8,932 nt of DNA from Streptomyces wedmorensis (GCF_000716445.1 NZ_JNWK01000111.1:1-8932), one strand, 5' to 3'; counted from the first letter of the stretch, positions 1-5,953 are shown. Numbers and translations are program-made. The notes: generated by a model not told the origin, from the sequence alone.

Positions 1-22
1 ATTGAGACGTCAGACATCTCGA

Positions 23-325
23 TCAACAGCCCGGGGGCCTCGCTCGTTTCGCTTCACGGACCGTCACCCGATCGGTGGCCACATCGAAGAAGCTCAGTGT
101 GTCGGGACGAAGCCGGTAGTAGGTGAAGCGCCCGCAGGGTTCGGTCTCCACGGCGCCCGCTTCCCGGAGAACCCGGAGATGGTTCGACAGGTTCGTCTGT
201 CGCGCGCCCGTCTCCTCGACGAGATGGGTCGTACAGAGCGGCTCACGGGCAAGCAGGCACACGACGCGAAGCCGAAGCGGGTCCGCCAGGGCCCTGAGCA
301 GTTCCGCGTTCACCGACGTCAGCAC
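23..325 (-). CDS. arsR1: ArsR-family As(III)-responsive repressor, copy 1
   Basis: Small winged-helix repressor expected to sit on the ars promoter and release it when As(III) binds. From a GTG start at 325 it is 100 residues. Residues 12-25 carry the ArsR opening (ALADPLR), 42-57 the recognition helix (RQTNLSNHLRVLREAG) and 60-72 the wing (ETEPCGRFTYYRL). Candidate metal-ligand cysteines are C31, C64 and the terminal C100; the classical ELCVCD motif is absent. The start was chosen by alignment with its paralogue at 3520-3828; a TTG at 352 would add nine residues. No good ribosome binding site precedes either start. It is divergent from arsC1 across an inverted repeat. Up to residue 75 it closely matches the paralogue, then the C-terminus becomes unrelated, and no efflux gene follows inside the window. 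Family assignment is secure; the true inducer is inferred. Confidence 0.88.
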   Translation of the reverse strand: MLTSVNAELLRALADPLRLRVVCLLAREPLCTTHLVEETGARQTNLSNHLRVLREAGAVETEPCGRFTYYRLRPDTLSFFDVATDRVTVREAKRARPPGC

Positions 326-335
326 GGCCCGATCG

Positions 336-361
336 TGACACGCCGAACGCAACCAGTGTCA
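336..361. promoter_or_regulatory. Candidate ArsR operator between arsR1 and arsC1
   Basis: Perfect 6-bp arms TGACAC (336-341) and GTGTCA (356-361), 14 bp apart, form an inverted repeat in the short region between the divergent arsR1 and arsC1. Read on the minus strand the right arm is TTGACA, which could also be a -35 element for arsR1, though no convincing -10 follows. ArsR-family repressors normally bind imperfect palindromes overlapping their promoters, so autoregulation plus control of arsC1 is the likely function. Assignment as an operator is inference. Confidence 0.45.
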
Positions 362-412
362 ACTACCTGATTCCGAACCCCGTTACAGCGCAACCCACTT
401 GGGGAGAAACAG

Positions 413-826
413 GTGTCCCCGACGCCTTCCGTCCTGTTCGTCTGCATTCACAACGCGGGCCGGTCCCAGATGGCCGCCGCGTGGCTTCGCCACCTGGCGG
501 GCGACCGGATCGAGGTTCGTTCGGCGGGCTCCGCCCCGGCCTCGGCGGTGAACCCTGCCGCCGTCGAAGCGATGCGCGAGGTCGGCATCGACATGTCCGC
601 GGAGGTCCCGAAGATCCTCACCACGCAGGCGGTCACCGAGTCGGACGTGTGCGTCACCATGGGCTGCGGGGACACCTGCGAGGTCTTCCCCGGCAAGCGC
701 CACCTCGACGGGAAGCTCGACGATCCGGCCGGGCAGGGGGTGGAGTCCGTGCGACCCATCCGCGACGCCATCAAGGCTCTCGTCGAAGGTCTCATCGCGG
801 AGATCGACTCGACGCCGACGCACTGA
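413..826 (+). CDS. arsC: Arsenate reductase, low-molecular-weight phosphatase fold, copy 1
   Basis: Cytoplasmic enzyme that reduces As(V) to As(III) so that it can be exported by Acr3. The 137-residue protein opens with a strand followed by the anion-binding loop C11-IHNAG-R17-S, the CX5R signature of this fold. C85 and C89 (MGCGDTC) provide the second and third redox cysteines that, in the thioredoxin-coupled S. aureus type, carry the disulfide to the surface; C80 is an extra cysteine. The DDPAGQG segment (103-109) is the usual conserved Asp-Pro pair. Start is GTG with GGAG at 403-406, 6 nt upstream. It is divergent from arsR1 and converges on arsR2 with a 10-bp gap. Its paralogue arsC2 lies at 3903-4322, so this is one of two reductases in the island. 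Full length for the family. Confidence 0.95.
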   Translation: MSPTPSVLFVCIHNAGRSQMAAAWLRHLAGDRIEVRSAGSAPASAVNPAAVEAMREVGIDMSAEVPKILTTQAVTESDVCVTMGCGDTCEVFPGKRHLDGKLDDPAGQGVESVRPIRDAIKALVEGLIAEIDSTPTH

Positions 827-836
827 GGCGCGGCCG

Positions 837-1217
837 TCAGCAGGGGGAGCTCTCCACGGCCCGCGGGAAGGCCCGCCCCCTGAGCTGCCGCAGAGCATCC
901 CAGCGAATGGAGAACAAGGCCCAGGTCCCGCGCTGTTCGCGACGCAGAAGCCCGGCGGTGGCAAGGATCTTCAGATGACGGCTCACCGTGGGCTGCGCGA
1001 GGTCCAGCGACTCGGTCGGGTCGCAGACGCAGAGCTCTCCGGCCGGCGACTGGTCGATGAGGTGGGTGATCTGGAGACGGGTCTGGTCGGCCATCGCCTT
1101 CAACTGGGCCGTCAATGTCTCGACTTCGTCGCGGTCGATCAAAGTCCCCGGGGAGCAGGGCGCACACAGGTCCTTGGTCACGTCCTCGATCGGTATACCC
1201 GCCAGCGGAATTGACAT
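837..1217 (-). CDS. arsR2: ArsR-family As(III)-responsive repressor with classical ELCVCD site
   Basis: Repressor of the classical ArsR type. From ATG at 1217 it has 126 residues. Residues 61-66 are ELCVCD, whose two cysteines (C63, C65) are the As(III) ligands in plasmid R773 ArsR; here proline follows where leucine is usual. An N-terminal pair C18/C21 (CAPC) and a terminal C126 are further thiols. The recognition helix is at about 74-85 (AQPTVSRHLKIL), the wing at 93-104. An upstream in-frame ATG at 1286 would add 23 residues, has a GGTGGA a few bases before it and lies 18 bp after arsO; the shorter start is preferred because the extension matches no ArsR feature. The gene is downstream of arsO in the same direction, so it may be the last cistron of the arsR3-acr3-arsO transcript, and is convergent with arsC1. 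Confidence 0.9.
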   Translation of the reverse strand: MSIPLAGIPIEDVTKDLCAPCSPGTLIDRDEVETLTAQLKAMADQTRLQITHLIDQSPAGELCVCDPTESLDLAQPTVSRHLKILATAGLLRREQRGTWALFSIRWDALRQLRGRAFPRAVESSPC

Positions 1218-1263
1218 CCGGACACCATGCGAGCCGACAAGATCGCACGGCGAATCCGGATGA
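1215..1263. repeat. Inverted repeat at the arsR2 start
   Basis: Perfect 8-bp arms CATCCGGA (1215-1222) and TCCGGATG (1256-1263) flank 33 bp, with a further matching TGCG/CGCA pair inside. The left arm contains the preferred arsR2 start codon. It could be an operator or an mRNA hairpin acting on arsR2 translation, or have no function; nothing in the sequence decides this. Confidence 0.3.
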
Positions 1264-1304
1264 CGATTTCCGTCACCATTCACCATCTGTCCACCCGCAT
1301 CGCC

Positions 1305-2363
1305 TCAGCGCAGGAGGGTGGCGATGGCGTGGGCGGCCTCGCGGGCGGGGCGGCCGACGCCGATGAGGGTGGCCGACGCGGGGCCGGTCCAGTCGCCGTA
1401 CCCGAGAAGGTGGAGGCGCGGCTCTCCCACGGCCTCCGTCCCCCGGGTGGGGATGCGTCCCCGCGCTCCCCGGAGTCCGAGCGGAGCGAGATGGGAGAGC
1501 GCTGGGCGGAAGCCGGTGCACCAGATGATCACGTCGGCGTCCGCCTTCGTGCCGTCGGCCCATGCGACGCCGGTCCTCGTCAGGCGCGTGAACATCGGCT
1601 GCGCCTTGAGGAGTCCGGCGTCGCGGGCCTCACGCACGGGCGGGACGGCGACGATGTCGCCGAGCGAGGCCACTCCCCCGGTGTCGTCGCGTCCCTCGTC
1701 CAGGGCTCGGCGACGGGCGGTTGCGTGATCGAAGAGCACGCGGCCGTCGATGTCGTCCGCGAGGAACCGGGCGGGCCGCTGGGTTACCCAGGTCAGCTCG
1801 GTCCCGTACGCGAGATCGGCGGCGACCTGCGCTCCGGAGTTCCCGCCTCCGACGACGATGACCCGGAGTCCGGCGAAGGCGCCGGGGCCTCCGTACTCCA
1901 CAGTGTGGAGCTGGCGCCCACCGAACGTGTCCCGGCCGGGGACTGCGGGGACGAACGGCCGCGACCACGTTCCGGTGGCGCTGACGACGGCACGGGCTCC
2001 CCAGGTCCCGGAGTCCGTCTCGACACGAAGGCGCCGGCCGTCGGGGCGGACCGCGCGGACCCGGACGGGCCTGTGGACGGGGAGGCCGTAACGCTGCTCG
2101 TAGTCGGTGAGGTAGTCGACGACATGGGCGGCGTCGGGGTACGTCTCCCCCTGCTGGGGCGGCATCAGGCGGCCGGGCAGGGAGGAGTACGCGGCCGGGG
2201 AGAACAGGCGCAGCGAGTCCCAGGTGTGCTGCCAGGCTCCGCCCGGTGTGGGCTGTGCGTCCAGGACGGCGAAGTCGAGGCCGCCGACGCGGCGCAGGTG
2301 GTACGCGGCGGCGAGTCCGGCCTGGCCGCCGCCGATCACGACGACATCGAGTGAGTCGGTCAT
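1305..2363 (-). CDS. arsO: ArsO-type flavin-dependent monooxygenase-like oxidoreductase
   Basis: Two-dinucleotide-fold flavoprotein of 352 residues, expected to bind FAD and NADPH. FAD motif GGGQAG is at residues 11-16 (after VVVI), the flavin-monooxygenase fingerprint FxGxxxHxxxY at 147-157 (FGGRQLHTVEY), the NADPH-binding GGGNSG at 172-177 and the C-terminal DVIIWCTGF segment at 277-285. This is the class called ArsO in Streptomyces and other ars operons, where its reaction is not settled; oxidation of an arsenic species or of a small thiol are both possible. Start is ATG at 2363 with a purine-rich stretch (GGAGAG) directly before it and AAGGGA further up. It follows acr3 by 74 bp in the same direction and precedes arsR2, so it is probably co-transcribed with the efflux gene. 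Full length, no lesion seen. Confidence 0.88.
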   Translation of the reverse strand: MTDSLDVVVIGGGQAGLAAAYHLRRVGGLDFAVLDAQPTPGGAWQHTWDSLRLFSPAAYSSLPGRLMPPQQGETYPDAAHVVDYLTDYEQRYGLPVHRPVRVRAVRPDGRRLRVETDSGTWGARAVVSATGTWSRPFVPAVPGRDTFGGRQLHTVEYGGPGAFAGLRVIVVGGGNSGAQVAADLAYGTELTWVTQRPARFLADDIDGRVLFDHATARRRALDEGRDDTGGVASLGDIVAVPPVREARDAGLLKAQPMFTRLTRTGVAWADGTKADADVIIWCTGFRPALSHLAPLGLRGARGRIPTRGTEAVGEPRLHLLGYGDWTGPASATLIGVGRPAREAAHAIATLLR

Positions 2364-2389
2364 CTCTCCGGCTTCCCTTCGTACGACGG

Positions 2390-2412
2390 CGCCCCGCCCG
2401 GTCGGAGGGGCG
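2390..2412. other. Small GC hairpin in the acr3-arsO gap
   Basis: Arms CGCCCC (2390-2395) and GGGGCG (2407-2412) enclose 11 bases in the 74-bp gap between acr3 and arsO. With no T-run it is at best a weak attenuator or an mRNA-stability element; in such GC-rich DNA it may also be chance. Confidence 0.25.
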
Positions 2413-2437
2413 AGGCACCGTGAAGTGGTGTGACGGG

Positions 2438-3523
2438 TCACCGCCGGGCGGGGGTGAACTTCCTGCGCCAGGCCAGCGACACGTACACGAGCGCGACCAG
2501 GACCGGGACCTCGATGAGGGGTCCGACGACGCCGGCGAGGGCCTGCCCGCTGGTGACGCCGAAGGTGGCGATGGCGACCGCGATGGCGAGTTCGAAGTTG
2601 TTTCCGGCGGCGGTGAAGGCGAGGGTGGCGGTGCGGTCGTAGCGCAGACCGATGGCCTTGCCGAGCGCGAAGGTGCCGAACCACATGACGGCGAAGTAGA
2701 CGAGGAGCGGCAGTGCGATCCTGGTGACGTCCAGCGGCTGCGAGGCGATGGTCTTCCCCTGGAGGGCGAAGAGGATGACGATCGTGAAGAGCAGGCCGTA
2801 GAGGGCCCACGGGCCGATCCTCGGCAGGAACGCCGACTCGTAGCTCTCGCGGCCCAGCTTCTTCTCGCCGACGCGGCGGGTGAGGAAGCCGGCGAGGAGC
2901 GGGATGCCGAGGAAGATGACGACGTTCAGTGCGATCCTCCACATCGAGATGCCGAGCGTCTCGCCCTCTCCCAGGCCGAGCCATCCCGGCAGGATGTCGA
3001 GGTAGAACCATCCCAGCAGGCCGAACGCGATCACCTGGAAGACCGAGTTCAGCGCCACCAGGACGGCGGCGGCTTCACGGTCGCCGCAGGCGAGGTCGTT
3101 CCAGATGATGACCATGGCGATGCATCGGGCCAGGCCGACGACGATCAGGCCGGTGCGGTACTCGGGCAGGTCCGGCAGGAAGATCCACGCCAGGGCGAAC
3201 ATCACCGCGGGCCCGAGGACCCAATTGATGACCAGCGACGACACCATGAGCTTCTTGTCGCCGGTGACGGCGTCGAACTTGTCGTAGCGGACCTTCGCGA
3301 GGACCGGATACATCATGACCAGCAGGCCGACGGCGATCGGCAGCGAGATACCGCCGATCTCGACCTTCGCCAGAGCGTCGTTCAGGCCGGGGATCAGCAG
3401 CCCCAGACCCAGACCGAGGCCCATCGCGAGGAGGATCCAGACCGCTAGAAAGCGGTCGAGTGTCGACAGCTTCGCGACGACCGAGGAGTCCTCTGCCGCG
3501 ATGGGTGTCTGGGTGGGGCTCAC
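2438..3523 (-). CDS. acr3: Arsenite efflux permease, Acr3 family
   Basis: Inner-membrane carrier that expels As(III) using the membrane potential; it is the effector of the island. The 361-residue protein has about ten hydrophobic segments starting near residue 24. The family's key cysteine lies in GLARCIAMV (C134), followed by IIWNDLACGD (139-148). The second hallmark, AAGNNFELAIAVA at 305-317, holds the conserved Glu (E311). These correspond to Cys129 and Glu305, needed for transport in Alkaliphilus Acr3. Start is GTG at 3523, overlapping the arsR3 stop as GTGA, with GAGGA just upstream inside arsR3; longer in-frame starts would run deep into arsR3 and add basic, non-membrane sequence. Translational coupling to arsR3 is likely. 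Often named arsB in Streptomyces, although unrelated to E. coli ArsB. Complete. Confidence 0.96.
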   Translation of the reverse strand: MSPTQTPIAAEDSSVVAKLSTLDRFLAVWILLAMGLGLGLGLLIPGLNDALAKVEIGGISLPIAVGLLVMMYPVLAKVRYDKFDAVTGDKKLMVSSLVINWVLGPAVMFALAWIFLPDLPEYRTGLIVVGLARCIAMVIIWNDLACGDREAAAVLVALNSVFQVIAFGLLGWFYLDILPGWLGLGEGETLGISMWRIALNVVIFLGIPLLAGFLTRRVGEKKLGRESYESAFLPRIGPWALYGLLFTIVILFALQGKTIASQPLDVTRIALPLLVYFAVMWFGTFALGKAIGLRYDRTATLAFTAAGNNFELAIAVAIATFGVTSGQALAGVVGPLIEVPVLVALVYVSLAWRRKFTPARR

Positions 3524-3828
3524 GGACAGGTCCTCTTGTTCTCGGCGGCGGTGCGAGCGGACTCGGCCAGATCGGCGAACTGGCCGGCGAGCTGGGCGAT
3601 GACGTCCGGCTTCAAGCGGTAGTACGTGAATCGCCCGCACGGCTCGGTCTCCACGACACCGGCCTCACGCAGCACTCTCAGGTGGTTGGAGAGGTTGGTC
3701 TGCTTGGCACCCGTCTCCTGGACGAGGTGGGTGGTGCAGAGGGTCTCACGGGCCAGCAGGGTCACGATCTGGAACCTGAGCGGATCCGCCAGAACCCGGA
3801 TCAGTTCAGTATCGACTGACGTCATCAT
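3520..3828 (-). CDS. arsR3: ArsR-family As(III)-responsive repressor, copy 3, first gene of the efflux transcript
   Basis: Winged-helix repressor of 102 residues, starting at tandem ATG codons (3828 or 3825). Opening helix at 11-27 (RVLADPLR), recognition helix at 42-57 (KQTNLSNHLRVLREAG), wing at 60-72 (ETEPCGRFTYYRL). Thiols are C31 (LCTTHL), C64 (EPCGRF) and C101 near the C-terminus; the first two and a C-terminal cysteine are shared with arsR1, so they are the best As(III)-ligand candidates. It overlaps acr3 by 4 nt and is divergent from arsC2 across 74 bp, so one operator region could control both efflux and reduction. The C-terminal helix (76-97, Ala and Glu rich) looks like a normal dimerisation helix, unlike that of arsR1. 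Confidence 0.93.
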   Translation of the reverse strand: MMTSVDTELIRVLADPLRFQIVTLLARETLCTTHLVQETGAKQTNLSNHLRVLREAGVVETEPCGRFTYYRLKPDVIAQLAGQFADLAESARTAAENKRTCP

Positions 3829-3902
3829 GGGCTGATACTGTCACATCACCAGCCACTGATACCAGCCAGAGCTGACCTCTTGGCGACAAGGAAGAACCAC
3901 CG
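3807..3902. promoter_or_regulatory. Divergent arsR3/arsC2 control region
   Basis: This region must drive both arsR3 and arsC2. It contains CTGATAC twice in direct orientation (3832-3838 and 3856-3862), and CAGTATC (3807-3813) is an exact inverted match to GATACTG (3834-3840), 20 bp apart and partly inside arsR3. A perfect TGACGTCA (3817-3824) covers the arsR3 start. Read on the minus strand the repeats give GTATCA, a possible -10. AAGGAAG (3888-3894) is the arsC2 ribosome binding site. These are visible repeats; binding by ArsR3 is inferred. Confidence 0.4.
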
Positions 3903-4322
3903 ATGCCCACTGCTCCGCTCGCCTCCGTGCTCTTCGTGTGCGTCCACAACGCGGGCCGCTCCCAGATGGCCGCCGGATTCCTGAACCACCTGGCCGGCGA
4001 CCGCGTCGAGGTCCGCTCCGCGGGTTCGATTCCGGGCGACCAGGTCAACCCGGCCGCCGTCGAGGCCATGGCCGAGGTCGGCGTCGACATCTCCGACCAG
4101 AAGCCGAAGGTCCTGACGACCGAGGCGGTCCAGGCGTCGGACTACGTCATCACGATGGGCTGCGGCGACGCCTGCCCGATCTTCCCCGGCAAGAAGTACC
4201 TCGACTGGACCCTGGAAGACCCCGCCGGCCAGGGCGTCGAGGCCGTGCGCCCGATCCGTGACGAGATCAAGGGCCTGATCGAGGGCCTGATCGCCGAGAT
4301 CGACGCGAAGCAGGAGACGTGA
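3903..4322 (+). CDS. arsC: Arsenate reductase, low-molecular-weight phosphatase fold, copy 2
   Basis: Second arsenate reductase, 139 residues, converting As(V) to As(III) for export by Acr3. The catalytic loop is C13-VHNAG-R19-S; the relay cysteines are C87 and C91 (MGCGDAC), giving the three-cysteine set of thioredoxin-coupled ArsC. EDPAGQG at 105-111 is the conserved Asp-Pro region. Unlike copy 1 it lacks the extra cysteine before MGCGD. ATG start with AAGGAAG eight bases upstream. arsT follows after 4 bp, an arrangement expected for a reductase with its own electron supply, and arsR3 is divergent upstream. The protein is strikingly similar to arsC1 along its whole length, so the arsR-arsC module has probably been duplicated. 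Confidence 0.96.
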   Translation: MPTAPLASVLFVCVHNAGRSQMAAGFLNHLAGDRVEVRSAGSIPGDQVNPAAVEAMAEVGVDISDQKPKVLTTEAVQASDYVITMGCGDACPIFPGKKYLDWTLEDPAGQGVEAVRPIRDEIKGLIEGLIAEIDAKQET

Positions 4323-4326
4323 CCCC

Positions 4327-5034
4327 TTGACCGACTCGAACGCGGCGACCGGCGACGACGTCCGCGAGGTCATCGTCATAGGCTCCGGCTACCGCATAGG
4401 CTCCGGCTACCGCAAGCTCGGACTGCCGGGCGAGGACGAACTCTCCGGCCGCGGTGTCTCCTGGTGCGCCACCTGCGACGGGTTCTTCTTCCGCGACCGC
4501 GACATCGTCGTGGTCGGCGGCGGCGACACCGCCATGGAGGAAGCCACCTCCCTCACCCGCTTCGCCCGCTCCGTCACCGTCGTCCACCGCCGTTCGACCC
4601 TCCGTGCCTCCAAGGCCATGCAGAACCGGGCGTTCGCCGACGACAAGATCTCCTTCGCCTTCGACAGCGAGACAGCCGAGATCAAGTCCGAGAACGGCAT
4701 GCTCACCGGCGTCGTCCTGCGCGACACCTTCACCGGCAAGACCCGCGAGCTCGACGCCACCGGGCTGTTCATCGCCATCGGCCACGACCCGCGCACCGAA
4801 CTCTTCACCGGCCAGGTCGACCTCGACGACGAGGGCCATGCCAAGGCGGAGTCCCCCTCCACCCGCACGAATGTCCCGGGCGTCTCCGCCGCAGGCGACG
4901 TCGTCGACCACACCTACCGCCAGGCCATCACCGCGGCCGCTTCCGGCTGCCGGGCCGCGCTCGACGCCGAGCGGTACCTCGCCGCCCTCGCCGACAGGAA
5001 CACCAAGGCCGCGGGCGTCTCCGTCACGGCGTGA
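4327..5034 (+). CDS. arsT: Thioredoxin reductase ArsT with a large internal deletion of the FAD domain
   Basis: Recognisable as an NADPH thioredoxin reductase, the enzyme that would recharge thioredoxin for ArsC. Present are the redox site CATC (47-50), the NADPH fold GGGDTA (64-69) with HRRSTLRAS (88-95), and the C-terminal FAD segment AAGDVVDHTYRQA (188-200). The N-terminal FAD domain is nearly all missing: VIVIGSG (15-21) runs within a few residues into SGYRKLGLPG. In intact members about 95 residues, including the rest of GSGPAG, lie between these points; CATC is near residue 136 in E. coli TrxB. Total length is 235 against about 320. The join is in frame, and an 18-bp tandem repeat sits on it. 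Start is TTG with AGGAG 10 bases upstream, 4 bp after arsC2. FAD binding and activity are doubtful; the host TrxB could substitute. An assembly or cloning artefact is possible. Confidence 0.85.
   Translation: MTDSNAATGDDVREVIVIGSGYRIGSGYRKLGLPGEDELSGRGVSWCATCDGFFFRDRDIVVVGGGDTAMEEATSLTRFARSVTVVHRRSTLRASKAMQNRAFADDKISFAFDSETAEIKSENGMLTGVVLRDTFTGKTRELDATGLFIAIGHDPRTELFTGQVDLDDEGHAKAESPSTRTNVPGVSAAGDVVDHTYRQAITAAASGCRAALDAERYLAALADRNTKAAGVSVTA
4378..4413 (+). repeat. 18-bp perfect tandem duplication inside arsT
   Basis: The unit ATAGGCTCCGGCTACCGC occurs at 4378-4395 and again at 4396-4413, encoding IGSGYR twice. It lies exactly where the FAD domain of arsT is missing. The unit contains GGCTCCGGC, which can encode GSG both in the nucleotide-binding loop and in the TGSGYRK segment of intact enzymes, so recombination between two such stretches followed by slippage would explain both lesions. 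Confidence 0.9.
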
Positions 5035-5093
5035 AGCCGTCGACGAGATCGCTCCCCGGAGGCCGTCCCCATCGATGGCCTCACCCATGAACA

Positions 5094-5138
5094 CCAGCTC
5101 CTGCCCGTCACGTTGGCGGACCTGACGGCAGGAGCTGG
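5094..5138. terminator. Long hairpin after arsT
   Basis: Arms 5094-5110 and 5123-5138 pair over 16 bp (CCAGCTCCTGCC...GGCAGGAGCTGG, one bulged C) with a 12-base loop, 60 bp after the arsT stop. No T-run follows, as is common for Streptomyces terminators. It would end the arsC2-arsT transcript. Confidence 0.75.
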
Positions 5139-5169
5139 GTCTCGCGCGTATCACCTCACGCACAGCACG

Positions 5170-5202
5170 AAAAAACGATCCGCCACGGAGAGTGGCGGAT
5201 CG
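5170..5202 (-). terminator. Intrinsic terminator of arsR4
   Basis: Perfect 11-bp arms CGATCCGCCAC (5176-5186) and GTGGCGGATCG (5192-5202), loop of five bases. On the minus strand the stem is followed by six T (A-run at 5170-5175). It begins 16 bp after the arsR4 stop. A textbook Rho-independent terminator. Confidence 0.92.
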
Positions 5203-5218
5203 ATCTCATTCGTCCGCC

Positions 5219-5548
5219 TCACGCCGAAGCGACGGGGCGTCCCATGACCGCGTCCGCGGCGCTGGGGAAGCAGGCCACGCAAGCGACGTTGATCGTGTAC
5301 AGCATCGAGGTGCCCTGGCGTTCGCGAAGGACGAACCGGACGTCCGCGAGCAGCTTCAGGTGGTGGGACACCGTGGACTGCCCGATGTTCATCCGGTCCA
5401 CGATCTCTCCGACGCTCATGGGTTCGGAGGCCAAGGCCAGAAGGTTCAGGATCTGCACACGCGTGGGATCCGAGAGGGCTTTGAACCAGGTCGCATAGGA
5501 CTCGGCGGCCTCTCGGTCGATCAGCCGGGCATTCATCGCACCACTCAT
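5219..5548 (-). CDS. arsR4: ArsR-family repressor with C-terminal CxxC sensor
   Basis: A third ArsR type in the window, 109 residues from ATG at 5548 (a second ATG at 5536 is possible). The core reads FKALSDPTRVQILNLL (22-37), recognition helix GQSTVSHHLKLLADV (56-70) and wing LRERQGTSMLYTI (74-86). Metal-binding candidates are only C90 and C93 in NVACVACFPSAAD, at the C-terminal end, a placement unlike both other ArsR types here and reminiscent of ArsR proteins that sense As(III) through C-terminal cysteines. It stands alone between its own promoter/operator and its own terminator, in the same direction as the downstream end of arsM but separated from it by 405 bp. It may have controlled arsM once. 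Other thiophilic metals cannot be excluded as inducer. Confidence 0.9.
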   Translation of the reverse strand: MSGAMNARLIDREAAESYATWFKALSDPTRVQILNLLALASEPMSVGEIVDRMNIGQSTVSHHLKLLADVRFVLRERQGTSMLYTINVACVACFPSAADAVMGRPVASA

Positions 5549-5552
5549 GATC

Positions 5553-5587
5553 CATCGATGATATTCGATGAAAGAGCCATTCAGCAA
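5553..5587 (-). promoter_or_regulatory. arsR4 promoter overlapped by an ArsR-type operator
   Basis: Minus-strand TTGCTG (5587-5582) and TATCAT (5563-5558) are spaced by 18 bp and fit -35 and -10 boxes. Transcription would begin a few bases before, or at, the ATG at 5548, giving an almost leaderless mRNA, which agrees with the lack of a clear ribosome binding site. The arms CATCGA (5553-5558) and TCGATG (5565-5570) form an inverted repeat over the -10 box, a position suited to autorepression. Confidence 0.6.
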
Positions 5588-5899
5588 GGCTCCTGACGAT
5601 CTCCTGGCAGGCACGCCGTGGCGCACCCACGGAGGCCACGGCACCCTGGGCGATCCGGGCCTCCGGCCTCACAGGCGAGAGGGTGAAACGCTTTCGATCA
5701 CGTCATTCGGGATCTTGCAGCGCATGGCGGCAGAGAACCGCCTCGGGGCGGTTTCCCTTCCACGGGTGACCTTCGGGTCGGTCCGCTGCCAAACCTCAGT
5801 CCATCGCCAATCAACGATTCTAGATGGAGGAGTGAGGAAGCGTCAGCCCGCTCCCGGCTCGCGAAGGGGGCAGATCGGCACACGTCCACGCACGACGGT
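5588..5899. other. Non-coding stretch between arsR4 and arsM
   Basis: No convincing gene. Visible elements: GGAGGCC (5631-5637) paired with GGCCTCC (5658-5664); GAAA-CGC-TTTC (5685-5695), loosely like a LacI-type operator; and a 7-bp hairpin AACCGCC/GGCGGTT with loop TCGG (5736-5753). The only long open frames here run on into the antisense of arsM and match no family. Possibly the leftover of genes lost between the two arsenic modules. Confidence 0.4.
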
Positions 5900-5939
5900 G
5901 CGGGCCGTGGCCGGAGTCCCGGCTCCGGCCACGGCCCGC
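5900..5939. terminator. Perfect 17-bp hairpin after arsM
   Basis: Arms 5900-5916 and 5923-5939 are fully complementary (GCGGGCCGTGGCCGGAG and its reverse complement) around a six-base loop. It begins 14 bp beyond the arsM stop on the minus strand, so it is the arsM terminator. There is no T-run, and the symmetry allows action in both directions. Confidence 0.85.
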
Positions 5940-5953
5940 GGGGTACGGCCGGA

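Noticed and set aside
1227..2354. Long plus-strand open frame of 375 codons opposite arsO
   Set aside because: It lies antisense to arsO, whose FAD and NADPH motifs are clear; the composition (Gly, Asp, Val, Glu rich) is typical of the mirror of a GC-rich gene.
2246..3448. Plus-strand open frame of 400 codons opposite acr3
   Set aside because: Hydrophilic, low-complexity Asp/Glu/Arg-rich translation that is the antisense of a membrane protein; no ribosome binding site or family match.
4267..5163. Minus-strand open frame of 298 codons opposite arsT
   Set aside because: Antisense of arsT; Gly/Val/Asp/Glu-rich with no recognisable domain.
5736..5753. AACCGCC/GGCGGTT hairpin as a terminator
   Set aside because: Only 7 bp, with no gene ending next to it in either direction; kept as a remark in the intergenic entry.
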